A stretch of DNA of 64,000 bases from Deinococcus terrestris (GCF_009377345.1 NZ_WBSL01000006.1:89649-153648), one strand, 5' to 3'. Shown: positions 29,933-47,213, numbered from the stretch's first letter. Made by a program: numbers and translations. Notes: generated from the sequence alone by a model not told the origin.

Positions 29933-31156
29933 TCAATCAGTCGCCGTCTTCACGAAGAGCACGCCGTTCGTGAGGGGCAGATGTTGCGCTCCGAGGGGAA
30001 AGTATCCCGCCTGGGGAGGAACGCCGGTCCTCGGGGCCAGGTGATCTGGGAGTGAGGCGGTCAGTGTCCCGGAGGTCACCAGGGAGACCGGACCCGCCAG
30101 CGTCATCAGGGCGCCCTCCAACGTGTCCGGAGCGGGTTCCCCGATGCCTTTCGCGGGGGCTGAACCCAGGTCGCTCGCTACAAAGGCGTACTGCTGGCCG
30201 AGGCGAATGCTGACGTGCGCTCCCGCGCTCCACCATTCCACCCTCATTCCCAGACTGGGAAGCGTCACCGCGCTGACGTGGCGTTGCAGGTGGGCGTTAT
30301 GGGCAAAGACCAGGGTCGGCCCACGCTCCCCCTCGCGTTCCGCGACGGCGCTGAGGTTGTCGGCCATCATCAGGTCGCGCAACGCCAGCATTCGCGCCAC
30401 ACGGGTGGGCGCGGGGTCGGCGACGACTGCGTGATAGCGCAAGAGGCCTGTTGCCGTGCGGGCGTGCAACTGCGCCTCCCAGAACCCTGGGTGGGCGGCC
30501 AGCCCCGGCGTCTCGGTCCGCAGGAGGCTGAACAGGTCGTCGGCCAGGAGCCGGAGTTGCCGGGCCTCGCCGCTCTGCCCGGTGGACTGGGCCGCGTCCA
30601 TCCCCGCCGCCGGATTGGTCCAGCGGGCATCTTCCCCGCAGAGGTCGTCGATGGTCGCTGAGTCCACGGGCAAGTCACCGAGCTGCGTGGTCAGGAAAGC
30701 GTGCAGGGCGAGCAGGCTGGCGCGGGGGCTGGCCGCCCAAAGGTTCTCCAGCGGCGCGTCGAAGCCGTAGAAACGCAGGTGATCCTCAGGTGCGCGGCCC
30801 GCATTGAAGTCCCGCATCCACTGGACGAGGTCCCGGTTGGCCTTCACGGCGCCGAAGCCGTGGCTGAAGCCCGTCTGCATCACTTCATCCAGGCGGCCCT
30901 GACCCGCCGTGACATGGGCATTCACCCGCAGGCCAGCGATCACGTCACTCTCGATGGCGATGGACCGGAAGCCGTGGTCCTCGGCCAGCGTGCGGAAGAT
31001 GCGGTTGCGCCACGCTGGGAAGGCGTCCAGGCCGTGCGTCGGCTCCCCCAGCGCGAGAAGACGCGGCGCGGCGGGCAGGGTGTCCAGAAAGCAGGAGAGG
31101 GCAGAGTGCGGCTCGGTCATGTCCCAGCCGATCTGAAGCGGGGAATGATGGGGCAT
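29933..31156 (-). CDS. Erythromycin-esterase family protein
   Basis: A 407-residue protein of the EreA/EreB-like family. Diagnostic blocks are LLALGEPTHGLDAFPAWRN (about 33-51), the acidic IAIESD, and VFAHNAHLQRH near 290, which supply the catalytic His and Glu. Clinical members open the macrolide lactone ring; most chromosomal homologues have unknown substrates, so resistance should not be assumed. ATG 31156 has an AAGGAG ribosome site 6 nt upstream, which decides it over a longer frame. It lies downstream of coxE with a 154-nt gap. Confidence 0.85.
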   Translation of the reverse strand: MPHHSPLQIGWDMTEPHSALSCFLDTLPAAPRLLALGEPTHGLDAFPAWRNRIFRTLAEDHGFRSIAIESDVIAGLRVNAHVTAGQGRLDEVMQTGFSHGFGAVKANRDLVQWMRDFNAGRAPEDHLRFYGFDAPLENLWAASPRASLLALHAFLTTQLGDLPVDSATIDDLCGEDARWTNPAAGMDAAQSTGQSGEARQLRLLADDLFSLLRTETPGLAAHPGFWEAQLHARTATGLLRYHAVVADPAPTRVARMLALRDLMMADNLSAVAEREGERGPTLVFAHNAHLQRHVSAVTLPSLGMRVEWWSAGAHVSIRLGQQYAFVASDLGSAPAKGIGEPAPDTLEGALMTLAGPVSLVTSGTLTASLPDHLAPRTGVPPQAGYFPLGAQHLPLTNGVLFVKTATD

Positions 31157-31268
31157 GGGGGGCTCCTTTGCCACAGGGGGCGCCCGCTCTGGCCCCCTCA
31201 GCATTCCTGTGGGAGATGTGAGCACCCTGACGGGGTTGTCTTCAGTGGAGCTTAATCTCCAGTTCCTT

Positions 31269-31306
31269 TTTTGAGAGGGTTCAGGTCAGGTCGCAGCTTC
31301 TCAAAA
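31269..31306. repeat. 8-bp inverted repeat downstream of coxE
   Basis: TTTTGAGA (31269-31276) and TCTCAAAA (31299-31306) flank 22 nt. There is no proper T-tract, so it may be an operator or a weak structural element. Confidence 0.35.
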
Positions 31307-31310
31307 TGCC

Positions 31311-33396
<2,086 letters not shown>

Positions 33397-33400
<4 letters not shown>

Positions 33401-33861
33401 GCCAGCGTTCCGGCGCTCGCGCCGACCTGGGCACTCATGTTCTGGAAGGTCTTCTCGATCAGCTTCTGCGCCTGCGCGTCCAGCACCCGCCCGCCCACGG
33501 TCGCCACCGGGCCGCGCATGGTCGCGTCGCCGGTCCAGTCAAGCGTGGTCGTCCCGTCCCCGTTGTCCACGATGTTCGCCCCCGCCGTCAGGTCCACCAC
33601 GCTGCCCAGACCGCCGCCCTGCACCTTCACGTTCACGCGGTTCGCCGCCTCGTCGGGCAGGACCTCGATCTTGAACTTGAACTTGCCGCGCACCATGCCC
33701 ACGCCGACCTGCACGGTCGCGTCCATATGGGTCTGGTCGTGCACCACGACCTCCTGCACGTCGGGCAGGCAGCGGGCCACCCGCTCGGGGTCCTGCACGA
33801 AGGCCCAGACTGCCGCCGGGGGCGCTTTCACGTGTTCCTGGCCGCTGTAGTTCAGTTTCAT
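33397..33861 (-). CDS. coxG: CoxG-family SRPBCC protein
   Basis: A 154-residue START/SRPBCC-fold protein of the CO-dehydrogenase subunit G family. MKLNYSGQEHVKAPPAAVWA and DPERVARCLPDV at the N-terminus are typical. CoxG recruits CO dehydrogenase to the membrane or assists maturation in some bacteria. Heads the operon with a GAGGTGA ribosome site 5 nt before the ATG, so it is translated from a leadered mRNA. Divergent from the MobA-like gene, 105 bp away. Confidence 0.88.
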
Positions 33862-33954
33862 AGGGTCACCTCGGGGGAAGAGGAACAGAGGATGCGGGTG
33901 GCCTCATTGTGCCCCAGGGCAGGCGGATGGGGGGCGGGTGAGGGATGTTCCGCC

Positions 33955-33960
33955 TACACT
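33955..33960 (+). promoter_or_regulatory. -10 box (TACACT), leaderless promoter
   Basis: TACACT lies 6 nt before the ATG of the MobA-like gene at 33967. Confidence 0.65.
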
Positions 33961-33966
33961 CCTGCC

Positions 33967-34585
33967 ATGTCCCCTGCCTCCCCGCCGCCCGTCTGGGGCG
34001 TCCTGCTCGCTGCCGGGCGGGGCCGCCGGATGGGGCAGCCCAAGCCGCTGGTATCGCTCGCCGGGCGCCCCTTGATCACTCACGCAGCGGCCGCGCTCGC
34101 GGCGGGAGGCTATGACGGCCTGCTCGCGGTCATGCCCCCCGGTGAGGTGGGGGAGGGGGTGCGGGCGGCGCTCTCGGAGTGGCCCTTTTCCGTCGTGGTG
34201 AATCCAGAGCCGGAGCGGGGCCTCCTCTCCTCCTTCCGGGTGGCGCTGGGGTCGCTCCCAGGGGGGGTGGGCGCGGCGACTTTCGCGCTGGCAGATATGC
34301 CGCTCGTTCCCCCAGACACGCACCGGGCGCTCGTCTCGGCGTTCCGGGAGACGGGGGCGCCCCTCGTGCTGGCCCGCTATGGGGAGGGTTCGGAGGCTGT
34401 GCACGCCCCACCCCACCTCCTCCGCGCTGACCTCTGGCCGGAGGTCCTCGCCCTGCCCGATGCCGACCACGGCCCCCGCGCGGTGCTGCGGGCGCACGGG
34501 GCGGAGGCCGTGGATGTGGACGTGCCTCTCGATCAACTTCTCGACGTGGATACGCCGGACGCCCTGGCTCAGGCCGAGGGCCGGG

Positions 34586-34614
<29 letters not shown>
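33967..34614 (+). CDS. MobA-like nucleotidyltransferase (MocA/CoxI-type molybdopterin cytidylyl/guanylyltransferase)
   Basis: A 215-residue NTP transferase: GVLLAAGRGRRMGQPKPLVSLAGRP is the nucleotide-binding signature, with the LADMPLVPPDTH metal motif near 106. MocA-type enzymes attach CMP to molybdopterin for the xanthine-oxidase family, including CO dehydrogenases, which fits the divergent coxGDE operon (inference). Overlaps the 3' end of the convergent CHAD gene by 29 bp. Confidence 0.85.
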
Positions 34615-35317
<703 letters not shown>

Positions 35318-35629
35318 CGGGTCCCCCAGGGGGTGGGTGAAAACAGGCGTCGGTTCATGATGGACCTCCAGTCCGGGCGGCGAGCCTCACGGGGAGCGCC
35401 TCCCCGAAGGTGGAATGACGGCGGGCGGCGGCCGGGCAGCCACGTCCTCCGGCACCACTGCGGGCCTTCTCGCGACCTGCGCTCATGGTTGCCCATCCGG
35501 AGGGTCGCCCACCCCACCCGACTCGGCTTCAGCAGCGTCCCGGCGCCGCCAAGGCGCAGGAAATGGGACTTCGGCACTGCCTCCAGCAGGTCCAGCCGCC
35601 CGTGCAGGATGACGACGGGCCGGGCCATC
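35318..35629. other. 312-bp region without a confident gene (weak ORF 35314-35670)
   Basis: A 118-codon reverse-strand frame spans 35314-35670, overlapping the DUF3006 gene and the CHAD start. Its translation (MARPVVILHGRLDLLEAVP and onward) matches no family I know and becomes Arg-rich and irregular in its second half. It may be a degraded gene or leader sequence. A GGGGAGGCGCTCCCC hairpin lies at about 35388-35405. Confidence 0.3.
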
Positions 35630-35920
35630 TCAGCCGTCTCCAGGCCCGTCGGCCCCTGGCTCATCCGCAAAGTCGAGGAGGGTCTGCTTGGAGCGTTCGC
35701 GCAACTCGCGTGCCCCGGTGGGGTCAGGCGTGAAAGTGAGGTGCCCGGCCCCTCCGCCCACCCGGTAGGCCGCGCCGTCGGCCACGCCGGGGAGCCACTC
35801 GGCGGGCAGGGCGTAGGTGCGGCCCCGGCTGTCTTCCACCTCGGCGAGGCCCGCGTCCTCGTCGAGCACGTCCACCACCAGCAGGTCGGCCCAGGCGTCG
35901 GGGAAGGGAGGGGGGGTCAT
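35630..35920 (-). CDS. DUF3006-domain protein
   Basis: A 96-residue protein: LLVVDVLDEDAGLAEVEDSRGRTYALPAEWLP is the core of DUF3006, a small beta-rich domain of unknown function often found near competence or metallohydrolase genes in other phyla. Leaderless ATG 7 nt from TACACT. No functional partner is visible here. Confidence 0.78.
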   Translation of the reverse strand: MTPPPFPDAWADLLVVDVLDEDAGLAEVEDSRGRTYALPAEWLPGVADGAAYRVGGGAGHLTFTPDPTGARELRERSKQTLLDFADEPGADGPGDG

Positions 35921-35927
35921 GGGGCCG

Positions 35928-35933
35928 AGTGTA
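35928..35933 (-). promoter_or_regulatory. -10 box (TACACT), leaderless promoter
   Basis: Reverse-strand TACACT lies 7 nt before the DUF3006 ATG. Confidence 0.65.
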
Positions 35934-35979
35934 GCGCCCCCTCCATCTTTTGGCGGGTGCCCCTCTCACCCCCCGCCGG

Positions 35980-35985
35980 TAGCCT
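35980..35985 (+). promoter_or_regulatory. -10 box (TAGCCT), leaderless promoter
   Basis: TAGCCT lies 7 nt before the ATG of the phosphoesterase gene at 35993. Confidence 0.65.
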
Positions 35986-35992
35986 GAACCCC

Positions 35993-36886
35993 ATGAAGGC
36001 CCCCAACTCGCCGCCCCCCGACCCTGGCCGCCGCCGCTTCCTGCGGGGGCTGCTGGGAGGCGGGCTGGCGCTGGGGACCCTGGGGGGCATGGGCGTGGCG
36101 CAGGCCTACGATTTCGGCACCGTGCGCGGGGAAGCGGTGCTGCCGGGCCTGCGCTCGCCGCTGCGCGTGGCCTTTCTGACCGACCTGCACTACGGCCTCT
36201 ACATCTTCGAGCGCCAGATTCGCGCCTGGGTGGACACGGCGAACGCAGCGCGGCCCGACCTCATGCTGCTGGGGGGCGACTTTCTGGACGTGCGCTCGGA
36301 CGTGGACCCCGCGCCCCTCCTGACCGAGCTCGCGCGGCTGCGGGCGCCGCTGGGCGTCTATGCGGTGTGGGGCAACCATGACTACGGCTCCTTCGGGGCC
36401 TACGACCGGGGGGTGCTGGGTCAGGGCATCCCGCGCTGGGCCGAGCGCCGCGAGGAGGTGGCGGCAGCCTTTGCGGCCTCCGGCATTACCGTGCTGCGCA
36501 ACGCGGGCCGCGCCGTGCGGGACGACCTGTGGGTGGGTGGCGTGGACGACCTGTGGCGCGGCGAGCCGGACGTGGCGGCGGCCCTGGCTGGGGCGGGGGA
36601 GGACCAAGCCAGTTTGCTGCTGAGCCATAACCCTGACCTCCTGCCTGACCTGCCCCGGCGCGTCGGGTTGGTCCTCTCGGGCCACACCCACGGCGGGCAG
36701 ATTCGGCTCCCCATCGTGGGCGCTCCGGTCGTGCCCAGCCGCTACGGCCAGCGCTACGCGATGGGCTGGGTGCAGGGCGCCCACGGCACGCCGGGCTACG
36801 TCAGCCGGGGCCTGGGGGTCAGCGGGCTGCCGCTGCGCAACCTCTGCCCGCCGGAAGTCACGCTGCTGACGCTGCGGCCCGGATAG
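35993..36886 (+). CDS. Tat-exported metallophosphoesterase (YkuE/YaeI-like)
   Basis: A 297-residue calcineurin-like phosphoesterase. The N-terminus has a twin-arginine signal (PGRRRFLRGLLGGG), so the folded enzyme is probably exported. Metal-binding motifs follow in order: FLTDLHYG, LLGGDFLDV, VWGNHDYG, LLSHNPDL and LSGHTHGGQIRLP. Relatives act on UDP-linked or lipid phosphates in the envelope, but the substrate here is unknown. Leaderless start. Confidence 0.9.
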   Translation: MKAPNSPPPDPGRRRFLRGLLGGGLALGTLGGMGVAQAYDFGTVRGEAVLPGLRSPLRVAFLTDLHYGLYIFERQIRAWVDTANAARPDLMLLGGDFLDVRSDVDPAPLLTELARLRAPLGVYAVWGNHDYGSFGAYDRGVLGQGIPRWAERREEVAAAFAASGITVLRNAGRAVRDDLWVGGVDDLWRGEPDVAAALAGAGEDQASLLLSHNPDLLPDLPRRVGLVLSGHTHGGQIRLPIVGAPVVPSRYGQRYAMGWVQGAHGTPGYVSRGLGVSGLPLRNLCPPEVTLLTLRPG

Positions 36887-36892
36887 GGCAGA

Positions 36893-36911
36893 CCCCCGGA
36901 CGTGCCGGGGG
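36893..36911. terminator. Bidirectional hairpin between phosphoesterase and glyA
   Basis: CCCCCGG (36893-36899) and CCGGGGG (36905-36911) pair around ACGTG between convergent genes. There is no T-tract. Confidence 0.5.
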
Positions 36912-36932
36912 CCGAGGAGAGGGAAGGGCCGC

Positions 36933-38186
<1,254 letters not shown>

Positions 38187-38192
38187 GCGGGT

Positions 38193-38198
38193 ACGGTA
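38193..38198 (-). promoter_or_regulatory. -10 box (TACCGT), leaderless promoter for glyA
   Basis: Reverse-strand TACCGT lies 6 nt before the glyA ATG. Confidence 0.55.
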
Positions 38199-38278
38199 AC
38201 ACCCCCTCCCCTGAGGAGCGCGGGGAGTGTCTGTGCAGGGCAGACACGGGGCTGGGCCGACGCCCCCGGCCCATCTGC

Positions 38279-38284
38279 TACCCT
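38279..38284 (+). promoter_or_regulatory. -10 box (TACCCT) of the pheS operon
   Basis: TACCCT lies 6 nt before an ATG at 38291 that opens a 19-codon leader peptide, so the mRNA probably starts directly at the leader ORF. Confidence 0.65.
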
Positions 38285-38290
38285 GACCGT

Positions 38291-42297
<4,007 letters not shown>

Positions 42298-42319
42298 GAG
42301 CAGGAGGGAGAGCTAGAGG

Positions 42320-42348
42320 GGGCTGGGGCGACAGGCCCCAGCCCTTTT
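42320..42348. terminator. Terminator after pheT, bidirectional
   Basis: GGGCTGGGGC (42320-42329), loop GACAG, GCCCCAGCCC (42335-42344), TTTT. It also lies 2 nt from the stop codon of the convergent oxidoreductase gene. Confidence 0.85.
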
Positions 42349-42349
42349 C

Positions 42350-43564
42350 CTACGCCCGCCTGCGCCTGAACACTGCCCCCGCCCCCATCTCCGCCGTCAT
42401 GCGGGCCAGGGCGAGCAACGGGGCTTCCTCCGCCCCGACCTCCTCCCCCCGCGCCAGTCGCCGCATCACGTCCTCGTACCAGGCGATTTCCATATATCCG
42501 CTGTGGTCCAGAGGGCGGATACCCGTCTTCAGGGGCCGGACCTCGCTGCCCACGGCCTCCCCACGCAACACCCGTGCGCTGAACTCGGGGTCCAGCACCA
42601 GCGGGCGGCCGAGGCCCACCAGGTCGGCGGCCCCCTCTTCCAGCGCCTGCCGGATGGTGGCGGCGTCGCGGAAGCCCCCGGTCACGCAGACGGGCACCCC
42701 CGCCACCGCCCGCGCCCGGCGCGAGAAGTCGGCGAAGAAGCCGCCGCGCTCGCCCCGGCCCAGCATCATCATCGGCTTCTCGTAGGTGCCGCCCGACAGC
42801 TCGATCAGGTCGCAGCCGCGCCGCCCCAGCGCCCGCACCACCGTCAGGCTCTCCTCCTCCGAAAAGCCGCCCCGCACGAAGTCCGAGGAATTGAGCTTCA
42901 CGCCCACCGGAAAGCGCGGCCCCACCGCCGCCCGCACCGCGCCGTAGGTCTCCAGCAGGAAGCGCATGCGGTTCTCCAGGCTCCCACCGTACTCGTCGGT
43001 GCGGACATTGTGCCGGGGCGACAGGAACTGCGAGAACAGGTAGCCGTGCGCCGCGTGAAGTTGCACGCCGCCGAAGCCCGCCCGCTTTGCCAGCCGCGCG
43101 GACCGGGCAAAGCGGGCCGTCAGCCCGTGAATCTCGAGGACGGTCAGCTCACGCGCCGTGGCGAAGGCGCGGGCCAGTCCGCCCGGAAAGGGGAGGGCGC
43201 TGGGGGCCACCGTCCCGCCCGCGTTCAGGCCGCGCGGGGCCTGCTTGCCGGGGTGGTTGAGCTGCATCCACAGCGCGGCCCCGTCCCGCGACCCCTGCAC
43301 CGCCCAGCGGTGAAAGTCGGCCAGATGGCGCTCGTCTTCCAGCACCACGTTGCCGGGTTCCCCCAGGGCGCGGGCGTCTACCATCACGTTCCCGGTGAGC
43401 AGGAGGCCGGTGCCGCCCCGTGCCCAGCGGGCATACAGAGCGGGCAACTCGGGGCGGGGCGCGTGGTCGCGGGTGCCCAGCGCCTCACTCATGGCGCCCT
43501 TGAGCAGTCGGTTCTTCACCGTCACGCCGCAGGGCAGGGTCAGGGGATCGGACACGGCGGTCAT
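42350..43564 (-). CDS. NADH:flavin oxidoreductase, Old Yellow Enzyme family
   Basis: A 404-residue TIM-barrel FMN enzyme. VKNRLLKGAMSEALG at the N-terminus, QLNHPGKQAPRGLN (flavin and substrate contact), FGGVQLHAAHGYLFSQFLSP with the catalytic HAAHGY motif, RTDEYGGSLENRMRFLLE and CVTGGF are intact. Such enzymes reduce activated alkenes with NAD(P)H. The ATG overlaps the stop of the tandem Nudix gene (ATGA), making a two-gene operon with no obvious shared chemistry. Confidence 0.9.
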   Translation of the reverse strand: MTAVSDPLTLPCGVTVKNRLLKGAMSEALGTRDHAPRPELPALYARWARGGTGLLLTGNVMVDARALGEPGNVVLEDERHLADFHRWAVQGSRDGAALWMQLNHPGKQAPRGLNAGGTVAPSALPFPGGLARAFATARELTVLEIHGLTARFARSARLAKRAGFGGVQLHAAHGYLFSQFLSPRHNVRTDEYGGSLENRMRFLLETYGAVRAAVGPRFPVGVKLNSSDFVRGGFSEEESLTVVRALGRRGCDLIELSGGTYEKPMMMLGRGERGGFFADFSRRARAVAGVPVCVTGGFRDAATIRQALEEGAADLVGLGRPLVLDPEFSARVLRGEAVGSEVRPLKTGIRPLDHSGYMEIAWYEDVMRRLARGEEVGAEEAPLLALARMTAEMGAGAVFRRRRA

Positions 43565-44565
43565 GGGCGGAGGCTAGCGTGGGAGGCTGGGGTGGTCTGA
43601 CCCTCCCGCCACGCCTCCACCGCCCGCCGGGTATAGAGGCCCAGCAGATCGGCCCCCGCCACCTCGTCAGCGGCCCACCACCGCGCCCCGGTGATCTCGC
43701 CTTCCGGCAGGGTGATCTCTCCCGTGACGCCCTCCGCCCGGTACAGCACGCCCACGCTGTCCCAGGGGCCGGAGGTGTCCTTATAGCGGAACTCCGGCCC
43801 TTGCAGGAGCTGCACAGGGGTCAGTTGTCCGGCGTGCCCCCCGGTTTCCTCGGCCAGTTCCCGCCGGGCGCATGCCTCAAAGCTCTCGCCGGGGTGGAGC
43901 TTGCCGCCGGGTAAGACCCACTGCCCCGTGCGGGCGTGCCGCAGCAGAAGCAGCCGCCCCCGCCCGTCCTCGACCAGCACGCTCGCGCCAGGGGCGAAGA
44001 GGGGACGGGGACCGACGGCGGCCCGCAGCCTCGCCAGATGGTCGTCGTGGGGCGGCGCCTCCGGGAAGTGGAAGAGGGGCAGCGCAGGCAGCCCCGCCCG
44101 AAGACGCAGGACATTCATATTGGCGCGGTTGATATTGCTGCTCAGCGGCGGGAGATCATCCAGCGCGAACCAGCGCAGCTCCAGCGTCTCGCCGCTGTCG
44201 TCCGGTGCGGCGTGCGCGAGGGCCGCCGCAGGCAGGGTGCCGTGCGTCCGCATGCCGACCAGATAAATCTCGTGGCCGTTGGGGTAGCGGTGGTAGAACT
44301 CCGGGCCGCTGACCAGCGCCTCCTCCAGCGGCAGCGGGGCGAGGTCCGGGCAGGTGAGTCCGGTTTCTTCCCGCAATTCGCGGTGCGCGGCGTCCACAAA
44401 GCTCTCGCCGGGTTCCAGCCCACCGCCGACCACCCCCCACAACCCGTCATCTCCCCGGCGTTGCAGCAGGATGCGCCCGGCCTCGTCCTGAATCAGCACG
44501 CTCACGCCGACTGAGATCAGCGGCGAACTTCCCCACACCGAGCGCAGCTCAGACAGGTATGACAT
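43561..44565 (-). CDS. Tandem double-Nudix protein
   Basis: A 334-residue protein with two complete Nudix domains. The first box is GGGLEPGESFVDAAHRELREETGL (about 45-68); the second is GGKLHPGESFEACARRELAEETGG (about 220-243). Both keep the REx2EE core. The two halves are distinct rather than near-identical, so the duplication is old or the fusion is of two relatives. ATG 44565 sits 7 nt after a TAGGGT box (leaderless) and was chosen over a start three codons upstream. Substrates unknown; Deinococcus is rich in Nudix proteins. Confidence 0.9.
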   Translation of the reverse strand: MSYLSELRSVWGSSPLISVGVSVLIQDEAGRILLQRRGDDGLWGVVGGGLEPGESFVDAAHRELREETGLTCPDLAPLPLEEALVSGPEFYHRYPNGHEIYLVGMRTHGTLPAAALAHAAPDDSGETLELRWFALDDLPPLSSNINRANMNVLRLRAGLPALPLFHFPEAPPHDDHLARLRAAVGPRPLFAPGASVLVEDGRGRLLLLRHARTGQWVLPGGKLHPGESFEACARRELAEETGGHAGQLTPVQLLQGPEFRYKDTSGPWDSVGVLYRAEGVTGEITLPEGEITGARWWAADEVAGADLLGLYTRRAVEAWREGQTTPASHASLRP

Positions 44566-44572
44566 GGGACGC

Positions 44573-44578
44573 ACCCTA
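44573..44578 (-). promoter_or_regulatory. -10 box (TAGGGT), leaderless promoter
   Basis: Reverse-strand TAGGGT lies 7 nt before the ATG of the tandem Nudix gene. Confidence 0.6.
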
Positions 44579-44627
44579 GCGTGGCTGGCGAGAAGCGCGG
44601 GCTGCGTCTCCCCCGGATACGGAGAAA

Positions 44628-44669
44628 GAGCCGCCCCACCTCCGGAGACGGCCCTTGCCCGTCCGGCTC
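44628..44669 (-). terminator. Candidate terminator after the TM2 gene
   Basis: On the reverse strand GAGCCG and CGGCTC enclose a second GACGG/CCGTC hairpin and are followed by TTTCT. Composite but plausible. Confidence 0.5.
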
Positions 44670-44672
44670 AGG

Positions 44673-45461
44673 TCACAGCCAGGGTTTCTTGCCCACCACG
44701 TACTCGCGGTAAAAGTCCTCGTCCGACTTCGTGAGGTAGAGGATGCCTTCCACCAGCCCCAGCAATCCCACTGCCCCGCTCACCAACCCGGCGAGGGGAA
44801 CGGTCACGACCAGGCCGAAGCCCAGGGTGATCAGCCCCAGCAGCAGCGCCACGATCCACACGCCGACATTCACGCCCAGCATGATCAGCCCCGGCGTCGT
44901 GATGCCCAGATACAGCTTGTGGACACCAAAGGCGCCCAGCACGATGCCCAGCAGTCCGGCAATCAGCCGCCGGGTGGCGATGTCGCCGGGAATCGGGCCG
45001 GAGGCAGGCTGCGTGGGGGACGACTCCATCGCCCAGGGGTCTGTCGGGCGGGAGGCGGGCGCGTGCGTGACGGGCCCACTGGAGAGAGGCGGCATGCTCG
45101 GCGTGGACGGCGTGCGGGCCGTGCCCCCCGTCGCCCGCGCGATCCAGTCGTCGGCGGAGTCCAGCAGGGTGGGCCGCGCCGGGTCAGGGGCCGGGGGCGT
45201 CAGGGGCTGGGGTTGTGGACGCGGCGGCTCGGGACTGCGCTCCGGGATGCGGAGGTCATCGGGGCCGGAGAGTGGGGTGGGGGCCGGGTCCACGCTCGCC
45301 ACCGTGACCTGCGGAGCCGGGCCAGATGAGGCCGGTGACGGCTCCGGTGGGGCGCTCAGCACCTCGTCCACCCAGGAGGGCACCTCCCGGCGCGGGGCTT
45401 GCTGGGGCTGGCCCTGCGGGTCGTCCGGGCCGGGAGCGGGATCGCGGTCGTCTCGGGTCAT
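44673..45461 (-). CDS. TM2-domain membrane protein with long Pro-rich cytoplasmic tail
   Basis: A 262-residue protein. About 165 N-terminal residues are Pro/Ser/Ala-rich and disordered. The C-terminal part is a TM2 domain: [20 protein letters not shown] and [14 protein letters not shown] form the two-helix hairpin, with further hydrophobic sequence and the end [12 protein letters not shown]. Function of bacterial TM2 proteins is unknown. Monocistronic by position. Confidence 0.82.
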   Translation of the reverse strand: MTRDDRDPAPGPDDPQGQPQQAPRREVPSWVDEVLSAPPEPSPASSGPAPQVTVASVDPAPTPLSGPDDLRIPERSPEPPRPQPQPLTPPAPDPARPTLLDSADDWIARATGGTARTPSTPSMPPLSSGPVTHAPASRPTDPWAMESSPTQPASGPIPGDIATRRLIAGLLGIVLGAFGVHKLYLGITTPGLIMLGVNVGVWIVALLLGLITLGFGLVVTVPLAGLVSGAVGLLGLVEGILYLTKSDEDFYREYVVGKKPWL

Positions 45462-45547
45462 GTTCCCAGTACGCCACGGGGGGGGCCAGGGTTGCGTCCC
45501 CCAAACGGTGCAGGGGTCGCCCCCGGAAGGTGTGCTACATCTGCCCC

Positions 45548-46225
45548 ATGACCCTTCAGCACCAGGCGGCGCAACAGGCAGACCTCCTCCAACGCTGGAT
45601 GGAGGAGCGGCCCGACCTCACCCTCACCGTCCCGCCCGAGCGGGTCGCGGTCGTGTGCGTGGACCTGATCGAGGGCTTCACCCGCCAGGGACCACTCGCC
45701 AGCCCGCGTGTGACAGCGATCATTCCGCGCGTGACCGGGCTGATCCGCTCTCTGCTGGACGCTGGGGTCCCGGCCGGAAACGTCGTGCTGGTGCAGGACT
45801 CACACCCGGAAAATGCCCGCGAGTTCGCCGCCTACCCGTCCCACTGCGTCGCGGGCACCCCCGAGGCCGAGGCGGTGGCCGAGATGCAGGCCCTCCCCGA
45901 GTTCGGCCAGTTCCGGCACTTTCGCAAGAACAGCATCGCCAGCCACACCAGCCCCGAGTTCGGCGCCTGGCTGGAGGAGCGCGGCGCTGATTTCGACGCG
46001 GTGATCGCCGTGGGCGACGTGACCGACCTGTGCCTGTACACGCTCGCCCTGCACCTCGTGACCGATGGGATGGCGCGGCAACTGGACCGCACGGTCGTCG
46101 TGCCCGAGCCCTGCACCCAGACCTGGGACGCGCCCGGACACCCCGGTGACCTCTACCACGCCCTGTTCCTGCACCAACTGGAGCGCAACGGGGTGCGGGT
46201 GATCAGTGGGGTGCGGCTGGGCTGA
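45548..46225 (+). CDS. Cysteine hydrolase of the isochorismatase/nicotinamidase superfamily
   Basis: A 225-residue protein with the superfamily catalytic triad: Asp in [15 protein letters not shown] (about 40), Lys in [17 protein letters not shown] and Cys in [14 protein letters not shown] (about 160). [23 protein letters not shown] resembles the nicotinamidase metal-site region. Nicotinamidase (PncA) activity is possible, and the gene overlaps the 3' end of a NadM-type NAD-synthesis gene by 23 bp, but the family is broad. ATG 45548 was chosen by alignment; no clear promoter box. Confidence 0.85.
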   Translation: MTLQHQAAQQADLLQRWMEERPDLTLTVPPERVAVVCVDLIEGFTRQGPLASPRVTAIIPRVTGLIRSLLDAGVPAGNVVLVQDSHPENAREFAAYPSHCVAGTPEAEAVAEMQALPEFGQFRHFRKNSIASHTSPEFGAWLEERGADFDAVIAVGDVTDLCLYTLALHLVTDGMARQLDRTVVVPEPCTQTWDAPGHPGDLYHALFLHQLERNGVRVISGVRLG

Positions 46226-47213
46226 GGCTCTGCTCAAGGAGGGCGTGGGTGTCCTCGAAGAAGGCCTCGGGGTGGGAGAGCGCGTCTTGTGGCAGGGTCC
46301 ACTCCTCGGCCCCGGTCGGCCCCGTCCACTCGAAAGCGAAGACATGCGCGATCACCCGGCCCCGTGTGCTGCGGCCCGGCGCGTCGTACACCGTGGCCGG
46401 GGTGGGGGAGAGGGCCAGCGCGGGGTCGTCTGGCGTCACGCCCAGCGCCCCCGCTGCGGCCCGCCGCGCCGCCGCCGCGAGAGGTTCACTCGGCAGGACC
46501 CCGGCCCCCGGCAGGCTCAGCAGGCCGCGTCCGGGCCGCTCGTCCCGCCGCGTGAGCAGGACGCGCCCCGCCGGGTCCCGCACGACCGCGAGCGCTTCCA
46601 CCCGCAGGGGCGGCCACGTCCCGGCTTCCGCCTGGGCTGAGCGCAGCCACGCGGCATCCGCCTCCAGCTCCGCGAACTCGGGAGTCCGCCGGAACACCTC
46701 CAGCCAGGTGTGGACGGCGGGGGGGACCATCCCGGCGACCCCCTCCAGCTCACCCGCGAAGTAGGCGCGGCGCACGTCGGTCGCGCTCAGTGGGCTGATG
46801 ACGGCGGTGGGCAGAAAGGGCCAATCCGGAAAGGAGCGCAGGTAATAGCTGCTGTCGTCCTTGAGGTGGCCGATCAGGGCCACGCCGCCCTCCCCTCCCG
46901 TGTGGGCCGCGACCCCGGTCCGCACCGCCGTCAGCCAGCGGTCCTCGTCATAGGGATGGTCGGGCACGGCGGCGAAGCGCACCCGCGCCAGGTCCACGCC
47001 CGCCTCCCGCAGCATCGCGCCGATCAGCTCTTCCCGCTCCCCGGCCGTCCAGGGGTTTTTGAGGGTGCGCGGCGCGTGGGCGCTGCCAATCACCACGATC
47101 AGCCTGCCCACCTTGTCTAGCGCCTCTTCCATCACCCGCAGGTGGGCGGTGTGGGGGGGCTGAAAGCGGCCGATATAGACGCCGAAGCGGTGGGCGGGAG
47201 ATGGGGCGGTCAT
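46203..47213 (-). CDS. NadM-type NMN adenylyltransferase fused to a degenerate Nudix domain
   Basis: A 336-residue bifunctional-type protein. The N-terminal half is an NMN adenylyltransferase: [20 protein letters not shown] (nucleotide-binding GRFxPxHxxH) and [13 protein letters not shown] (adenylate site). The C-terminal half is Nudix-like, as in cyanobacterial slr0787-type proteins, but its box reads [20 protein letters not shown] where active enzymes have GGGxxxxE...RELxEE: the catalytic glutamates are gone. NAD synthesis should be intact while ADP-ribose hydrolysis is probably lost. ATG 47213 gives the correct N-terminus. Confidence 0.88.
   Translation of the reverse strand: MTAPSPAHRFGVYIGRFQPPHTAHLRVMEEALDKVGRLIVVIGSAHAPRTLKNPWTAGEREELIGAMLREAGVDLARVRFAAVPDHPYDEDRWLTAVRTGVAAHTGGEGGVALIGHLKDDSSYYLRSFPDWPFLPTAVISPLSATDVRRAYFAGELEGVAGMVPPAVHTWLEVFRRTPEFAELEADAAWLRSAQAEAGTWPPLRVEALAVVRDPAGRVLLTRRDERPGRGLLSLPGAGVLPSEPLAAAARRAAAGALGVTPDDPALALSPTPATVYDAPGRSTRGRVIAHVFAFEWTGPTGAEEWTLPQDALSHPEAFFEDTHALLEQSLSPAAPH

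Noticed and set aside
29933..31156. Macrolide resistance gene
   Set aside because: The erythromycin-esterase family is broad and most chromosomal members have unknown substrates; family membership alone does not support a resistance call.
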